Assembly: GCA_964490005.1 (NCBI GenBank)
Contig: CAZBBB010000077.1
Coordinates: 1 to 15,680, forward strand
Direction of reading: 5' to 3'
Length of the DNA stretch: 15,680 bases
From: CAZBBB01 sp964490005
GTDB lineage: Bacteria > Planctomycetota > B15-G4
The notes below the pieces were generated by a model that was not told the DNA's origin, did no database searches, and saw only the letters and a program-made list of their open reading frames with translations. How positions within the stretch are numbered: the stretch's first letter is position 1; each line of letters begins with the position of its first letter. Below are positions 13,610-15,680 of the stretch, one piece after another. The position numbers and the translations under genes were made by a program.

Positions 13610-13619
13610 GCGGGCCCCG

Positions 13620-15137
13620 ATGCCGCTCCTCCGCTCGACCGCCGTGCTGCTGCTCGCGCTGCTCGTCGCGCCGCCCGCACCGGCGCAGATCGAGACCCTC
13701 GCGCCCGGGCCCTTCGCGGTGGGCAGCGCCGAGTGGAACTTCGGGCCGCTCACCATCAGCGAGCCGGGCGGCGGCGGCGGCAGCACGATCGAGGTCGAGC
13801 ACTTCGGCACCGTGCGCTACCCGGCCGTGACCGACGGCGCCTCCGCCTTCCCGTCGTCGGCCGGGCCCTTCCCCTTCGTGGTCTTCGCGCACGGCCGCTA
13901 CCAGGTCGCGCCCTTCATCGGCAGCAACCACCTGCAGGCCGGCTACCTGATCGAGCACCTGGCCAGCTGGGGTTTCGTCGTCGCGAGCGTGAACCTCGAC
14001 GTGGTGGGCGAGTACGCGCTGCCCTCGGCGATCAAGCAGCGCGGCGAGATCATCACCGCCACGGCGGCCGCCTTCGGGCAGCTCGACCCGGCGGGCTTGG
14101 TGCTCGACCTGCAGCGCGTGGCGCTCGTCGGCCACAGCCGCGGCGGCGAGGGCTGCCTCTCGGCCTGGAACGCCGGAAACCTGCCGAACATCGTGGGCAT
14201 CGCGACGATCGCCCCCACGAGCTTCGCCACGATCGCGCTCGACGGGCCGCCCTACCTCGGGCTCTACGGCAGCAAGGACGGCGACGTGAACAACGGCTGG
14301 CCGATCATGGTGCACGACCGCGTGCTTTCGCCGCCGACGGCCCTGCAGTACATCGAGGGCGCCAACCACTTCTGGTTCACCGAGACGATCACCTTCAGCG
14401 GCGAGGGCGCGGCGGACATCACCCGCGAGCAGCACCACGACATCGCGCGCGCCTACATCGCGGCCTTTCTGCGGGCGGTCACGCACGACCCGCCGCTGTC
14501 CTTCGCCGAGCTGTGCGACGGCCCCTCGCTCGCGCCGCTCACCGACGCGCTCGAGATCCACCCGATCTACCGCGACGCGCGCACGCTCGTCGTCAACGAC
14601 TACGAAGACCTGCCCGCCGACGCCGCGAGCAACTCGCTGGGCGGCGTGTCGGCCGGCGACCTGCTGCCCTGGATGGACGAGCAGTCGCTGCAGGACAACG
14701 CCGCGACGCTCTACCACCTGACGCAGGGCCTCAAGACTGGCCACGACCTGGGTGCGGGCGCGGCCTACTACGTCGAAGAGCTGCCCGGCGGGCTCGACGC
14801 CAGCGGTTTCGGCCAGCTCTCGGTCGAGCTGCTGCAGCGCTGGGGCGCGCCGTCCAACGCGTCGGGCCAGGCGCAGGACGCCAAGCTCGTGCTCATGGAC
14901 GGCGACCACGACCTCGCGTGGCGCCGGCTCTCGCACTACGGCGAGATCCCCTGGCCGGCCACGCACGGCGGCGCCTTCCCGAAGAAGAGCGTGCTGCGCA
15001 CGACGCGCGTGCCGCTGGCCGACTTCGTCGCCGCCAACCCGAGCCTCGACCTGGCGAACCTGCGCTTCGTGGCGCTGGTCTTCGACCTCACGCCGGCCTC
15101 CGAGCTGCGCGTCGACCGCATCGCCTTCACCGACTGA
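13620..15137 (+). CDS. Secreted alpha/beta hydrolase with extra C-terminal domain
   Basis: A 505-residue protein with a signal peptide (hydrophobic 7-20, likely cleavage after PAPA at residue 22). Residues about 55-290 form an alpha/beta hydrolase of the chlorophyllase/cutinase/PAF-acetylhydrolase-like kind: FVVFAHGRY (oxyanion region), the nucleophile elbow VALVGHSRGGEG with Ser173, LYGSKDGDV with a candidate acid at Asp220 or Asp222, and EGANHFWF with His250. It is probably an exported esterase or lipase; the substrate is unknown. Residues about 300-505 are beta-rich, ending FVALVFDLTPASELRVDRIAF, which looks like a galactose-binding-like jelly-roll module (inference). The frame is open well upstream, but only the ATG at 13620 gives the signal peptide. 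It is divergent from the symporter and followed after 7 bases by a small secreted protein gene. Confidence 0.86.
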   Translation: MPLLRSTAVLLLALLVAPPAPAQIETLAPGPFAVGSAEWNFGPLTISEPGGGGGSTIEVEHFGTVRYPAVTDGASAFPSSAGPFPFVVFAHGRYQVAPFIGSNHLQAGYLIEHLASWGFVVASVNLDVVGEYALPSAIKQRGEIITATAAAFGQLDPAGLVLDLQRVALVGHSRGGEGCLSAWNAGNLPNIVGIATIAPTSFATIALDGPPYLGLYGSKDGDVNNGWPIMVHDRVLSPPTALQYIEGANHFWFTETITFSGEGAADITREQHHDIARAYIAAFLRAVTHDPPLSFAELCDGPSLAPLTDALEIHPIYRDARTLVVNDYEDLPADAASNSLGGVSAGDLLPWMDEQSLQDNAATLYHLTQGLKTGHDLGAGAAYYVEELPGGLDASGFGQLSVELLQRWGAPSNASGQAQDAKLVLMDGDHDLAWRRLSHYGEIPWPATHGGAFPKKSVLRTTRVPLADFVAANPSLDLANLRFVALVFDLTPASELRVDRIAFTD

Positions 15138-15144
15138 GGACCCC

Positions 15145-15543
15145 GTGCGCCGCCTGCTCCCGATCGCCGCCGTCCTGCTCGTGCTGCTCGCGCCGGCGCG
15201 CACGCCGACGACGGGGCGCGCGGCGGCCGCCGCGCCGGCCGAGGAGTTCGCCGTGCACGGCGCGCGCGTCGAGGTCGTGCAGCGGCCCTTCACCGACGAG
15301 CAGGGAGGCACGTACGTCCTCGACCGGCGGGTGCACGTCGACGGGCAGGGATTCGTCGGCACGTCCTTCGGGCCGAGCGTGCGCTTCCGCCTGGACGGCG
15401 GGCGGGAGGTTGAGGCGCTCATGGTGATCCTCGACGACGGCCGCACGCTGCGCGCCTGGCCGCCGCCCGGGCTGCGCGGGCTGGCGACGCTGATCGTCGA
15501 GAACGCCGACCGCCGCACGGCGACGGCGACGATCGCCCTCTGA
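15145..15543 (+). CDS. Small secreted or membrane-anchored protein, unknown function
   Basis: A 132-residue protein starting VRRLLPIAAVLLVLLAPA, a signal peptide or anchor, followed by an Ala/Pro/Thr linker and about 95 residues of beta-type sequence (FAVHGARVEVVQRPFTDEQ, RRVHVDGQGFVGTSFG, ALMVILDDGRTLRAW, GLATLIVENADRRTAT). This looks like a single immunoglobulin-like or IPT-like sandwich, in which the final strand runs LIVEN, but I do not recognise a family. It starts with GTG; the stop of the hydrolase gene is fused to its ribosome site (TGAGGA), so the two are probably cotranscribed. Confidence 0.7.
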   Translation: MRRLLPIAAVLLVLLAPARTPTTGRAAAAAPAEEFAVHGARVEVVQRPFTDEQGGTYVLDRRVHVDGQGFVGTSFGPSVRFRLDGGREVEALMVILDDGRTLRAWPPPGLRGLATLIVENADRRTATATIAL

Positions 15544-15551
15544 GCCGCGAC

Positions 15552-15680
15552 GTGCAGGGCGCCGAGCTCCCCGCCGCGCCGGCCGCCGCGCCGGGCCGCG
15601 CGCCGCAGCCGCTCGCCGGACGTCGCGTGGCGCTCGTGCACCACTGGATGGTCGAACGCCGCGGCGGCGAGCGCGCGCTG
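15552..15680 (+). CDS. Glycosyltransferase (GT4-like), N-terminal part (cut by window edge)
   Basis: 43 codons are visible to the right edge. The segment RRVALVHHWMVERRGGERAL is the classical opening of GT-B family 4 glycosyltransferases, in which the first strand is followed by a Gly-rich loop and helix. These use nucleotide sugars to build polysaccharides or glycolipids. I chose GTG at 15552, 8 bases after the previous stop; it would give a 24-residue Ala/Pro-rich lead before the fold. GTG at 15627 is the alternative and would start right at the first strand. The call rests on one motif. Confidence 0.65.
   Translation, partial: MQGAELPAAPAAAPGRAPQPLAGRRVALVHHWMVERRGGERAL

Noticed and set aside
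12018..13619. Upstream in-frame extension of the hydrolase frame
   Set aside because: It is antisense to the symporter, highly charged and Gln/Arg-rich, and would bury the signal peptide. The ATG at 13620 is far better supported.
1..15680. Mobile element, phage, toxin-antitoxin, tRNA or rRNA content
   Set aside because: No transposase, integrase, terminal repeats, tRNA-like cloverleaf or rRNA sequence was recognised on either strand.

Overview
The window comes from a very GC-rich bacterium. I suspect a deep-branching member of the Planctomycetota. The suspicion rests on three things: exported proteins with repeated CC-x2-C cysteine modules, a CHRD protein carrying a C-terminal beta-rich domain that I associate with that phylum, and the overall gene style. 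No rRNA or tRNA is present, so this is inference. A run of 10 Ns at 7402-7411 marks a scaffolded draft, probably metagenomic, assembly. About half of the genes appear to start with GTG.

Region 1 (1-4746, minus strand) reads as one six-gene operon, right to left: 3-hydroxyacyl-CoA dehydrogenase, a lipoprotein cyclophilin, a cyclophilin with a charged tail, enoyl-CoA hydratase, thiolase, and the start of an aconitase-family hydratase that leaves the window. Three of the enzymes form the core of short-chain beta-oxidation or (reversed) C4-CoA synthesis. Two peptidyl-prolyl isomerases sit between them through 4-base start/stop overlaps.

Region 2 (4950-6671) holds a GNAT acetyltransferase with an Asp-rich repeat tail (minus), divergent from a family 2 glycosyltransferase (plus). 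Region 3 (6661-9457, minus) is a second operon: a small lipoprotein with one C-x23-CC-x2-C module, an exported protein with three such modules, a second thiolase (interrupted by the N run), and an exported OmpH-like helical protein. Divergent from it is a FIST-domain sensor-like protein (9570-10739).

Region 4 (10852-15680) contains a secreted two-CHRD-domain protein; a convergent sodium/solute symporter whose reading frame has no stop where one is expected; two strong hairpins between them; a divergent secreted alpha/beta hydrolase; a small secreted protein; and the start of a glycosyltransferase.

The observations I find most worth following are: a TAGACT-type -10 element placed 6-10 bases before several start codons, which predicts leaderless or nearly leaderless transcripts; the four-copy cysteine-module system; the cyclophilin pair inside the acyl-CoA operon; and the missing symporter stop at a GC palindrome. 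I did not see CRISPR arrays, transposases, phage genes or any obvious large new system.
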